From Pseudomonadota bacterium (GTDB taxonomy: Bacteria; Pseudomonadota; Alphaproteobacteria; Acetobacterales; Acetobacteraceae), in the NCBI GenBank assembly GCA_021845835.1, contig JAJZVE010000176.1, forward strand, positions 1-8,460: a stretch of DNA of 8,460 nucleotides. Reading direction: 5' to 3'. The notes under the pieces were generated by a model. That model made no database searches. It had not been told where the DNA came from and saw only the letters and a list, made by a program, of their open reading frames with translations. Made by a program: the position numbers and the translations under genes. Positions 1 through 6,310 of the stretch are shown one piece after another; the stretch's first letter is position 1; every line of letters starts with the position of its first letter.

Positions 1-262
1 CCGGGACGCCGCATCCCTGGGATGAGATCCGCGCACAGATCGCATTTACGTCTCGGGCAGATCACGGCACGCCCTCGGTTCGAAGACGCAGCGGGCCGCA
101 ATGACCTGAACTGCGCCGCCGCATGAGCAATCCTGATCGCTGGCGACAGAAAAAATGGTTTGCGGGCGACGGCGATGAATAGCAAACGAGCCGTGACGAG
201 CTGCGACCGTCCAGCCGTTCGGACCGCGCAAGGCAAGAAAGCGGGGGCGATAGGGGCGCGCG
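1..262. other. Upstream region without a confident gene
   Basis: No convincing gene lies here. In the + direction two frames are open from the window edge and stop early: one ends at the TGA at 124-126 and another at the TGA at 102-104. Either could be the tail of an upstream rightward gene, but the stretch is too short to identify. A short A-rich run near 150-155 and a 6-bp inverted repeat (GTTTGC at 158-163, GCAAAC at 182-187) lie ahead of the first gene. I found no -35/-10 pair with sensible spacing, so the promoter of the rightward group is not assigned. Confidence 0.4.
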
Positions 263-1408
263 ATGATGCTACTCGAACACGATGCCAAGGTGCTGCTGGC
301 GGAGGCCGGGCTTCCAATTCCACCCGGCCGGCTGCTCACCTCGCTTCAGCCAGGGCCGGTAGCGCCGCTGCGGCTGCCTCTGGTCGTCAAGGCGCAGGTG
401 CCGGTCGGGGGGCGCGGCAAGGCCGGCGGCATCGCCCGCGTCGAGACCGATGCTGAGCTGGCGGCGGCGCTTCGCCGCCTGCTTGGCACGACGGTCAGGG
501 GACATCCGGTGCGGGGCTGTCGCATCGAGGAGATTGCTGACGGTACGGAATGTTACCTGAGCTTTCTGCTCGATCCCACGCGCGGGCGGCTCAAGGTGCT
601 GATCGCGGCCGAGGGCGGCATGGACATCGAGTCGGCTTCGCACCGCGAAAGTGTGCTTTCGGCGGATGTCGAATTTACTGTCGAGGCCGCCGTGCGGGCG
701 GCCGTCCGGCTGGCCGAGCCGCTTCCGAGCCCGGCGCGGGAGGCTCTCGGCGATGCGGTGGCCCGCCTCGCACCGGTGTTCTTCGCACTGGAGGCGACGC
801 TACTGGAGGTCAATCCGCTGTTCGTTCGGCGCGACGGGTCGTGGGCCGCGGGCGACGTGAAGCTGGCGGTGGACGAAAACGCCTTCGTTCGTCAACCACG
901 GCTTTCGGATCTCATCCGCAGCCGCGCAGACGCCTATCCTGAGGCCAGCCTCAAGCTCTCCTCCGGCTTCGACTTCGTCATGCTCGATCCGGACGGCGAC
1001 ATCGGGCTGGTCACGACCGGGGCCGGACTGAGCATGCAGCTGGTCGACGAGCTGATCGGGCGCGGCCACCGGCCTTACAACTTCTGTGACATTCGGACCG
1101 GCCAGTTCCGCGGCGACCCGGCGCGGCTGATCCAGGTACTGCAATGGATCGCGGCGGGACCGTCAGTGCGCTCCGTGCTGATGAACTTTTTCGCCGGCAT
1201 CACGCACCTGGGCGAACTCGCGCATGTCCTGGTCGCCGCCATCAAGGCGGTCCCGCAGTTGCGGGCACCGGTAACGGCGCGGCTGATCGGCAATGGCTAT
1301 GACGAGGCCACGGCGATTCTGGCGGCTGCGGGCAATCCCCTGCGCGTGGAGACCGATCTCGAACGCGCCATCACGGCCGCCGTGGCGCCGCTCGGCCGGA
1401 TCGCATGA
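263..1408 (+). CDS. ADP-forming acyl-CoA synthetase, beta subunit (SucC-like, ATP-grasp)
   Basis: This 381-residue protein is the nucleotide-binding beta subunit of a succinyl-CoA-synthetase-type acid-CoA ligase, which joins a carboxylic acid to CoA using ATP through a phosphohistidine on the partner subunit. It opens with the family pattern (EHDAK near residue 5, like EYQAK in SucC). It carries the ATP-grasp lysine and glycine loop (K43, GGRGK 49-53) and LEVNPL 181-186, whose E182 and N184 match E. coli Glu197 and the metal ligand Asn199; D198 matches Asp213. Length is close to E. coli SucC (388). Two loops of the C-terminal domain differ from true SucC: the GGG motif after the NFLD segment reads DIRTGQ (276-281), and FGGIVR reads FAGITH (310-315). 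These loops lie around the acid/phosphate site, so the substrate may not be succinate. AGGGG at 252-256 lies 6 nt before the ATG at 263; the ATG at 266 is also possible. It overlaps the alpha gene by 4 bp. No TCA-cycle genes are nearby, so it is probably a pathway-specific enzyme. Confidence 0.88.
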   Translation: MMLLEHDAKVLLAEAGLPIPPGRLLTSLQPGPVAPLRLPLVVKAQVPVGGRGKAGGIARVETDAELAAALRRLLGTTVRGHPVRGCRIEEIADGTECYLSFLLDPTRGRLKVLIAAEGGMDIESASHRESVLSADVEFTVEAAVRAAVRLAEPLPSPAREALGDAVARLAPVFFALEATLLEVNPLFVRRDGSWAAGDVKLAVDENAFVRQPRLSDLIRSRADAYPEASLKLSSGFDFVMLDPDGDIGLVTTGAGLSMQLVDELIGRGHRPYNFCDIRTGQFRGDPARLIQVLQWIAAGPSVRSVLMNFFAGITHLGELAHVLVAAIKAVPQLRAPVTARLIGNGYDEATAILAAAGNPLRVETDLERAITAAVAPLGRIA

Positions 1409-2295
1409 TGACGGGATTTCATCAAGCCCAGGCGCTGCCCTTCGTCGCGCCGGACGTGCGCGTGCTGGTGCAGGGGATCACCGGACGGGCGGGCCGGCGG
1501 CATACGCAGCTGATGCGCGCCTACGGCACCCGCATCGTTGCGGGAACTTCACCGGGTCGCGACGGGGGTGACGCCGATGGCGTGCCGCTGTTTGGCACCT
1601 GTGCCGAGGCAGTCGCCGCCACCGGCGCGCAGGCGAGTGTCGTCATGGTGCCGCCGCTTGCGGTCCTGCCGGCCCTCCTGGAAGCTACGACGGCCGGCAT
1701 CCGGCTCGTGGTGACGATCGCTGAGGGCATGCCGGTCGCAGACGCCGTGCAGGCGCTCGGCGCGGTCCGGGCGGCGGGCGTGCGATGGGTCGGCCCGTCA
1801 ACGCCCGGTCTGGCGATTCCGGGTCGCCTCAAGCTCGGCTTCCTGCCGGTCGTGTCGCTCGCACCTGGCCCGCTCGGCATCATGGCCAAAAGCGGCACGC
1901 TGTCCTACGAGGTCTGCCATCGCCTGGTGATGCGCGGCCTCGGCCAGAGCCTGTGGGTCGGCGTTGGCGGCGATGCTGTCAAGGGCACACGGTTTGCCGA
2001 CCTGCTGCCGTATTTCCAGGCAGACGCGGAGACTCGCGCCATTGTCATGATCGGCGAGATCGGCGGATCGGAGGAAGAGGAACTGGCTGCGGCGATGATC
2101 GCAACCGGCTGCAGCAAGCCGGTGTACGCGCTCATTGCCGGCCACAACGCACGAGAGGGTGTGACGATGGGGCACGCTGGTGCCCTGGTCCACGGCGAGG
2201 TCGGAACCTTCGCGTCGAAGCGTGACGCGCTTGTCCGCGCCGGGGCGCATGTCTTCACGCGAATTGACGAGCTGGCCGAGGCGGTCAGGGTCTAG
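1405..2295 (+). CDS. ADP-forming acyl-CoA synthetase, alpha subunit (SucD-like)
   Basis: This 296-residue protein is the CoA-binding and phosphohistidine subunit paired with the preceding beta subunit. The Rossmann-type CoA domain starts near residue 18 with a variant of the GFTGxxG loop (GITGRAG, 24-30). The active-site histidine is H257 in MGHAGALVHG, equivalent to E. coli His246. E218 in IGEIGGSEEE matches Glu208, which positions that histidine, and AKSGTLSYE (161-169) is the usual family segment, so the phosphoryl-transfer machinery looks intact. Differences from housekeeping SucD are GPSTPG (130-135) for GPNCPG, with Thr133 replacing the conserved cysteine, and SPGRDGG for TPGKGG in the CoA-contact loop. 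The start overlaps the beta stop (ATGATGA), implying translational coupling; ATG 1405 or 1408 both fit. This is probably a heterodimeric ligase for an acid other than, or as well as, succinate. Malate-CoA ligase is a related alternative, but the altered loops do not specifically point to it. Confidence 0.88.
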   Translation: MMTGFHQAQALPFVAPDVRVLVQGITGRAGRRHTQLMRAYGTRIVAGTSPGRDGGDADGVPLFGTCAEAVAATGAQASVVMVPPLAVLPALLEATTAGIRLVVTIAEGMPVADAVQALGAVRAAGVRWVGPSTPGLAIPGRLKLGFLPVVSLAPGPLGIMAKSGTLSYEVCHRLVMRGLGQSLWVGVGGDAVKGTRFADLLPYFQADAETRAIVMIGEIGGSEEEELAAAMIATGCSKPVYALIAGHNAREGVTMGHAGALVHGEVGTFASKRDALVRAGAHVFTRIDELAEAVRV

Positions 2296-2491
2296 GACCG
2301 GCAATCATCCGCAGGCGCGAGATGGAATACGGAGTCCCTCGGATCGCGTTCACCGACCAGAGAACGATCAACATGCGACACCGGCCGGCCGGTTCGACGC
2401 CGGGACTGCGCCACATAACAGGGCTGGAACGGCTGGCACGGCTATCGACGCCGGCAGCGTCCCGGCCGCGTCCGACAGCGGGAGAGAACAG
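2296..2491 (+). other. Intergenic leader between SucD-like and acyl-CoA-dehydrogenase-like genes
   Basis: This 196-bp stretch separates two otherwise tightly packed genes. The frame of the downstream gene stays open back to an ATG at 2180 inside the SucD-like gene, but the translated leader resembles nothing in the acyl-CoA dehydrogenase family and is best read as untranslated. It holds a perfect 14-bp palindrome (ACCGGCCGGCCGGT, 2380-2393) and an imperfect inverted repeat (GATCGcgTTC at 2342-2351 with GAACGATC at 2362-2369). These could be a regulatory or processing element, but self-complementary GC words arise easily in DNA this GC-rich. A 61-codon open frame at 2322-2507 has no recognisable content. 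Confidence 0.4.
2480..2484 (+). promoter_or_regulatory. Ribosome binding site fixing a GTG start
   Basis: GGGAG lies 7 nt upstream of the GTG at 2492. Translation from this GTG begins with PLSLTEEQ, which is where acyl-CoA dehydrogenases normally start (short helix with TEEQ). This supports the GTG over the in-frame ATG at 2180, which would add 104 residues and overlap the SucD-like gene. Confidence 0.7.
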
Positions 2492-3658
2492 GTGCCATTG
2501 TCCCTGACCGAAGAGCAGTCTCGAATCGTCAAGACTGTGCGTGATCTTACGCAAAACGAGTTCAAAGGCCGCGCGCTGCGCTACATGGACGGCACCTTTC
2601 CGTGGGAGAACATCCGCAGGCTCGCCGAGATAGGCGTTCTCGGCATGGCGGTGCCGGAAGAATACGGTGGCCTGGGGCTTCCGGTGTTCGACACGGCCCT
2701 GGTGCTGGAAGAGATCGCCAAGGGCTGCTACGTGACCGCGATGGCGGTGCTCGGCGAGGTCGGGGTGCAGACGCGGATCATCGCGACGTACGCGCCCGAG
2801 CATATCAAGCGGCGCATCCTCCCCGGCGTGTGCAGCGGCGAGTCCATCCTGGCGATCTGCATGACCGAGCCCGACGCCGGCACCGACGTCGCGAACTACC
2901 GCACCAACGTGCATGTCCATGCCGACCGCATCCAGCTCGATGGCGTCAAGACCCTGATCAGCCGCGCCGAAGAGGCCGCCATGTTCGTCGTCTTCGCGCG
3001 GATCAACAAACGGCCGGGTCGCGAAGGCATCGGGTGCGTTCTGGTCGACAAGGCAACGCCCGGCCTGGCGGTTACCGGGAAATACCACACGATGGGCGGC
3101 GAATATCTCTACGAGGTGCGCTTCGACGGTTGCGAGCTGCCGCTCGAGAACCTGATCGTCGAGGACGACGGATTCCGGCGCCTGCTCAACGCCTTCAACA
3201 CCCAGCGATGCCTCAATCCGAGCATCTCGCTGGGCATGGCCGAAGGTGCCTTCGACGAATCGGTGCGCTACCTCCGGGAACGCAAAGCGTTCAACCGGCC
3301 GATCGGGGAGTTCCAGGGCATGCGCTGGAAGCTCGCCGACATGTACAAGGACATCGAGGCCGGACGGGGCCTGCTCTACCGCGCCTGCGCATCCGCCGAT
3401 CCGTTCCCCGATCCGCTGCTCGCCGCCGTGGCAAAGGTTTTCTGCAACGAGATGGCGCTGCGTGTGACCAGCGAGGCGGTGCAGGTCCACGGCGGCTATG
3501 GCTTCACCGATGAGTTTCCGGTCTCGCGGTTCTATCGGGGGGCCCGCTACGGCACCCTCGGCGGCGGCACCTCGGAGACGCTGCGCGATCTGATCGGCAA
3601 GCGGCTGATGACCGACTTCGATCCGGAGGAAGGCTTTACCCACATTCGTGCCGATTGA
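2492..3658 (+). CDS. Acyl-CoA dehydrogenase-fold flavoprotein lacking both catalytic Glu positions (desulfinase-like candidate)
   Basis: This 388-residue cytosolic flavoprotein has the full acyl-CoA dehydrogenase (ACAD) layout: N-terminal helices (about 1-120), a beta domain opening with CMTEPDAGTD (123-132), and a C-terminal helical domain with RERKAFNRPIGEFQG and QVHGGYGF, which bind FAD at the subunit interface. ACADs use a glutamate either just before the C-terminal GTSE motif (medium-chain type) or in helix G before an Arg (isovaleryl/long-chain type). Here the first site is Gly358 (GGGTSE) and the second is Gln238 (FNTQRC). The flavin-facing WIT motif is also changed, to LIS near 155-157. 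From memory, the 3-sulfinopropionyl-CoA desulfinase of Advenella mimigardefordensis has Gln246 and Gly366 at these sites, the same spacing, and no dehydrogenase activity. Its essential Arg84 seems to be Met84 here. The SucCD-like pair upstream could supply the CoA thioester. A dehydrogenase using another acid, for example Glu89, remains possible. The stop overlaps a TTG of the next frame. Confidence 0.85.
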   Translation: MPLSLTEEQSRIVKTVRDLTQNEFKGRALRYMDGTFPWENIRRLAEIGVLGMAVPEEYGGLGLPVFDTALVLEEIAKGCYVTAMAVLGEVGVQTRIIATYAPEHIKRRILPGVCSGESILAICMTEPDAGTDVANYRTNVHVHADRIQLDGVKTLISRAEEAAMFVVFARINKRPGREGIGCVLVDKATPGLAVTGKYHTMGGEYLYEVRFDGCELPLENLIVEDDGFRRLLNAFNTQRCLNPSISLGMAEGAFDESVRYLRERKAFNRPIGEFQGMRWKLADMYKDIEAGRGLLYRACASADPFPDPLLAAVAKVFCNEMALRVTSEAVQVHGGYGFTDEFPVSRFYRGARYGTLGGGTSETLRDLIGKRLMTDFDPEEGFTHIRAD

Positions 3659-3702
3659 GTTCGGTGCCGCAAGCGATGACGACGCATCCGACGGCGGAAG
3701 AC

Positions 3703-3706
3703 AGGA
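3703..3706 (+). promoter_or_regulatory. Ribosome binding site favouring a GTG start for the SDR
   Basis: AGGA lies 8 nt upstream of the GTG at 3715. Starting there gives a short N-terminus before the nucleotide-binding loop, as usual in classical SDRs. Alternatives are a TTG at 3655 overlapping the previous stop, an ATG at 3676 with no clear Shine-Dalgarno, and a GTG at 3709 served by GGAAG at 3696-3700. Confidence 0.5.
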
Positions 3707-3714
3707 ACGTGACA

Positions 3715-4527
3715 GTGGACCAGCGCTTGGACTGGCTCGGCCTCGAAGGTCGGGTTTGCGTGGTGACCGGTGCCGGAGGCGGCATCGGCAGCGCCATTGC
3801 AGAGAGTTTCGCACGGGCCGGCGGCAGGGTTGCCCTGCTTGATCGCGACGGCGCGGCCAGCGCGCGGGTCGCTGCCGGGCTGCCCGCGCAGCCCGCAAAC
3901 GTGCTGCCGCTCACATGCGATGTGGCCGATCCGGACAGTGTCGCGGCGGCGGCCTCCGAAATCCTGCGGGTGCTCGGGCCCTGCGAGGTGCTGGTCAACA
4001 ATGCCGGGTTCCTCAAATCCGGCCCCTTGGCGTCGCTGCCGCTGTCCGAATGGAACGCGATGCTGGCGGTCAACCTGACCGGGTATTTCACCTGTGCGCA
4101 GGTGTTCGGCGGGCAGATGTTCGGGCATGGTCGCGGCAGCATCGTCCACGTCGCCTCGATCGCGGCGCGCCAGCCGCAGGGATTAAGCGGCGCCTACAGC
4201 GTCGGCAAGGCCGGCGTCGTGATGCTGTCGCGGCAACTGGCGCTCGAATGGGGGCCGCGCGGCATTCGCAGCAACGTGGTCAGCCCGGGCCTGATCAGGA
4301 CGCCGCTGAGCGAAAAATTCTACCAGCAGCCGGGCGCCGCGGAACGCCGCGCAGCGATCGTACCGACACGAAGGATCGGAACGCCCAGCGACATCGCCGA
4401 TGCCGTCCTGTTCCTCGCCAGCGACCGCGCCGGCTACGTGAACGGTGACGAGATCACCGTTGATGGCGGATTTTCGCAGGTGCTGATGGGACAGATCCCG
4501 CGGCCCGGGTACGACGACGGACCTTGA
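3715..4527 (+). CDS. Short-chain dehydrogenase/reductase, classical type
   Basis: This is an NAD(P)(H)-dependent oxidoreductase interconverting an alcohol and a ketone on an unknown substrate. From the GTG start it has 270 residues. The dinucleotide loop TGAGGGIG spans 18-25. Asp43 at the end of the second strand (VALLDRD) suggests NAD(H) rather than NADP(H). NNAG is at 95-98, and the catalytic tetrad is Asn120, Ser148, Tyr161 and Lys165 (YSVGK), with the usual 13-residue Ser-Tyr spacing. The segment NVVSPGLIRTPL and the C-terminal VDGGF are also typical, so the enzyme looks intact. It lies just downstream of the acyl-CoA-dehydrogenase-like gene (57 bp from its stop to this start, less if translation begins at 3655 or 3676), probably in the same transcript. 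It may act on a beta-hydroxyacyl-CoA like FabG/HSD10-type enzymes, or on a ring hydroxyl. The family does not settle the substrate. Confidence 0.85.
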   Translation: MDQRLDWLGLEGRVCVVTGAGGGIGSAIAESFARAGGRVALLDRDGAASARVAAGLPAQPANVLPLTCDVADPDSVAAAASEILRVLGPCEVLVNNAGFLKSGPLASLPLSEWNAMLAVNLTGYFTCAQVFGGQMFGHGRGSIVHVASIAARQPQGLSGAYSVGKAGVVMLSRQLALEWGPRGIRSNVVSPGLIRTPLSEKFYQQPGAAERRAAIVPTRRIGTPSDIADAVLFLASDRAGYVNGDEITVDGGFSQVLMGQIPRPGYDDGP

Positions 4528-4559
4528 TCCGGCGCCGGTTCGCGGCCGGCCGGGGTCAA
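4524..4559. terminator. Hairpin between convergent genes, spanning both stop codons
   Basis: TTGATCCGGC (4524-4533) can pair with GCCGGGGTCAA (4549-4559), allowing one T.G pair and bulged G residues, with further GCCG/CGGC pairing inside the loop. The stop codon of the rightward SDR gene (4525-4527) and that of the leftward flavoprotein gene (4556-4558) pair with each other in the stem base. No T-run follows on either strand, so it is not a standard intrinsic terminator. It could act as a bidirectional transcript-end structure. Confidence 0.4.
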
Positions 4560-6310
4560 AGCGCGGCCGCGTTGGCGCGCATGCGGGAGACGATGCGGAA
4601 GGCGAACGCAATTGCCGGGCCGAGCGTTATTCCCGGGCCCGGGTAGTGCCCACGCATCACCGACGCCATGTCGTTGCCGCAGGCGTAGAGCCCCGGGATT
4701 GCAGTGCCGTCGTCATCCAGCACCCGGCCGTCCCGATCCGTTGCCAGCCCGGCGCTGGTGCCGAGGTCGGCCGGATGCACCGCGACGGCAAAGAACGGCG
4801 CTTGCGCAATCGGGCGGAGGCACGGGTTGGGCACGTTGGCAGGGTCCCCATTGTGCCGGTTGAGCTCGTTCGATCCCTTCCCGAAATCCTCGTCCACACC
4901 GCTCTCGGCGAACCGGTTGTGCCGGTCAACTGTGTCGCGCAGCGCGTCGCGCGCGACGCCGATCCTGTCCGCCAGTTCGGGCAGCGTCGGCGCCGTCAGG
5001 AGATATCCCGCCTCCACATATCGGTGCAGCCGGCGTCGGCCGGGACGGATGAGGCCGATGCCGTAGTCGTGGACGAAGCGGCGGTCGCAGATCAGGTAGG
5101 CCGGAATGGTGGGGACGTGACGGTGCGACCGGTACATCGCCATCACGAAGTCATGGTAGGAATCGGCCTCGTTCACAAAGCGCCGGCCTGCTGCGTTCAC
5201 GGCGATGAGGCCGGGCTTTGCCCGGTCCAGGACGATGTGGGGAAAGACCGCCTGCGAGCCGTCACTGCGCTGCATGACTGATGCCGGCATCCAGAACGCC
5301 GGACTCGCGTGCCGGTCCTCGATCGCGCCACCGACCGAGCGTCCCAGCGTCAGCCCGTCGCCCGAGTTGCCCTGACAGGCCACCGAATGGTCGGCGATCG
5401 GCCCGGGCAGCAGCGCCTGTCGCCATGCGGCGCTTCCCGAGAACCCGCCGCCCGCCAGGATCACGCCCCGCCGTGTACGGACGGAATGCTGCCTCCCTTC
5501 GACGGACACGACGGCTCCGGCGACGCGACCCTGGTCAAACACCAGGCTGTGCACGGGCGCTTCGAGCCAGATCGGCACGCCGTTCTGGCGAAGACTGAAC
5601 AACAGGCGGGCGGCGAGCGCATTCCCGAGCAGCAGCCGGGTACCGCGCGGATAGCGCACGCGGTCCCGCGCATGGCGCAGTCCAAGCGCGAGCGTGTGCC
5701 GGAAGGACGACAAGGAAGCAAACGGATGCAGCAGGTGCGCGATATCTTCGCGGCCCACCATCATGCCGCCGAGCGCCATGAATTCGGGCAGCGGCGGCCG
5801 CAGCAGCGCAAAATCCGCACCCAGCAGCCGGCCGTCGAACGGCACCGGGTACAGCGCCCGCCCGGCGAGCGCGGCGCCGGGAAGCCCCGGACGATAGTCC
5901 GGATGCTTCGGGCTGGGCGCGAATTTCACCTCGCTGCGGCTCTCCAGGTAGTCGAGCGCGGCGGCGCCGGCTTCGATGAAGGCGTGGCGCCGACCGTCGT
6001 CGTCCGGCGCACCGATCATCGCGTCCAGGTAGCGTCGCGCCTCCGCGGCGCTGTCGTCCAGCCCCGCCCGGCGGCTCTGCGTGCTGCCAGGGATCCAGAT
6101 CGCACCGCCGGAAATCGCCGTCGTGCCGCCGATCTGCGATGTCTTTTCGCAGAGCAGGACTTCGAACTTCTCCAGGGCGGCGACCAGCGCCGCGGTCATT
6201 CCGCCGGGGCCGGCGCCGACGACGAGTAGGTCGACTTCGCTGTCCCAGGTGGACGGCGCGGCAGGTGCGACCGTTGGCGTCACCGGCGCGCCGGCTGGCC
6301 GACCGGTCAC
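4556..6310 (-). CDS. FAD-dependent 3-ketosteroid Delta1-dehydrogenase-like flavoprotein
   Basis: This 584-residue protein belongs to the fumarate reductase/3-ketosteroid dehydrogenase (KstD) flavoprotein superfamily, which desaturates or reduces next to a ring ketone. The FAD Rossmann motif is GAGPGG (32-37), Glu55 closes the second strand as ribose ligand, and GGTTAISGGAIWIPG (61-75) is the family's FAD/substrate signature. The C-terminus has GTSAGL followed by IPGLYACGND and HYPGPG. Y556 and G560 correspond to the KstD pair (Tyr487/Gly491 in the Rhodococcus enzyme) that polarises the 3-keto group. Tyr385 in NEADSYHDF and Tyr139 in DYRPG are plausible equivalents of the other two active-site tyrosines, though I cannot check that alignment. 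It is slightly longer than typical KstDs (about 510-570) because of a Pro/Ala-rich N-terminus. GTG at 6310 is chosen because it overlaps the previous stop as GTGA; the frame is open further upstream but runs into that gene. The exact substrate is unproven. Confidence 0.82.
   Translation of the reverse strand: MTGRPAGAPVTPTVAPAAPSTWDSEVDLLVVGAGPGGMTAALVAALEKFEVLLCEKTSQIGGTTAISGGAIWIPGSTQSRRAGLDDSAAEARRYLDAMIGAPDDDGRRHAFIEAGAAALDYLESRSEVKFAPSPKHPDYRPGLPGAALAGRALYPVPFDGRLLGADFALLRPPLPEFMALGGMMVGREDIAHLLHPFASLSSFRHTLALGLRHARDRVRYPRGTRLLLGNALAARLLFSLRQNGVPIWLEAPVHSLVFDQGRVAGAVVSVEGRQHSVRTRRGVILAGGGFSGSAAWRQALLPGPIADHSVACQGNSGDGLTLGRSVGGAIEDRHASPAFWMPASVMQRSDGSQAVFPHIVLDRAKPGLIAVNAAGRRFVNEADSYHDFVMAMYRSHRHVPTIPAYLICDRRFVHDYGIGLIRPGRRRLHRYVEAGYLLTAPTLPELADRIGVARDALRDTVDRHNRFAESGVDEDFGKGSNELNRHNGDPANVPNPCLRPIAQAPFFAVAVHPADLGTSAGLATDRDGRVLDDDGTAIPGLYACGNDMASVMRGHYPGPGITLGPAIAFAFRIVSRMRANAAAL

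Noticed and set aside
12..24. Odd palindrome CATCCC-T-GGGATG near the left edge
   Set aside because: A perfect 6+1+6 repeat is expected about twice by chance in a window of this length, and it lies beside no identified gene.
263..2295. Housekeeping TCA-cycle sucCD
   Set aside because: The phosphoryl relay is intact, but the acid-site loops and the GPNCPG motif differ, and the neighbours are catabolic oxidoreductases rather than mdh or sucAB. A dual role cannot be excluded.
2180..2491. N-terminal extension of the ACAD-like protein from an ATG at 2180
   Set aside because: It would overlap the SucD-like gene by more than 100 bp and add 104 residues unlike the family. The GTG at 2492 has a good ribosome binding site and gives the usual ACAD N-terminus.
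2322..2507. 61-codon small open frame in the leader before the ACAD-like gene
   Set aside because: It has no clear ribosome binding site, its composition looks random, and it overlaps the start of the next gene.
2285..3898. 537-codon open frame on the - strand across the acyl-CoA-dehydrogenase-like gene
   Set aside because: It lies antisense to a gene with clear family motifs throughout. Its translation is rich in Arg, Ala, Gly and His without domain motifs, as expected for an antisense frame in GC-rich DNA.
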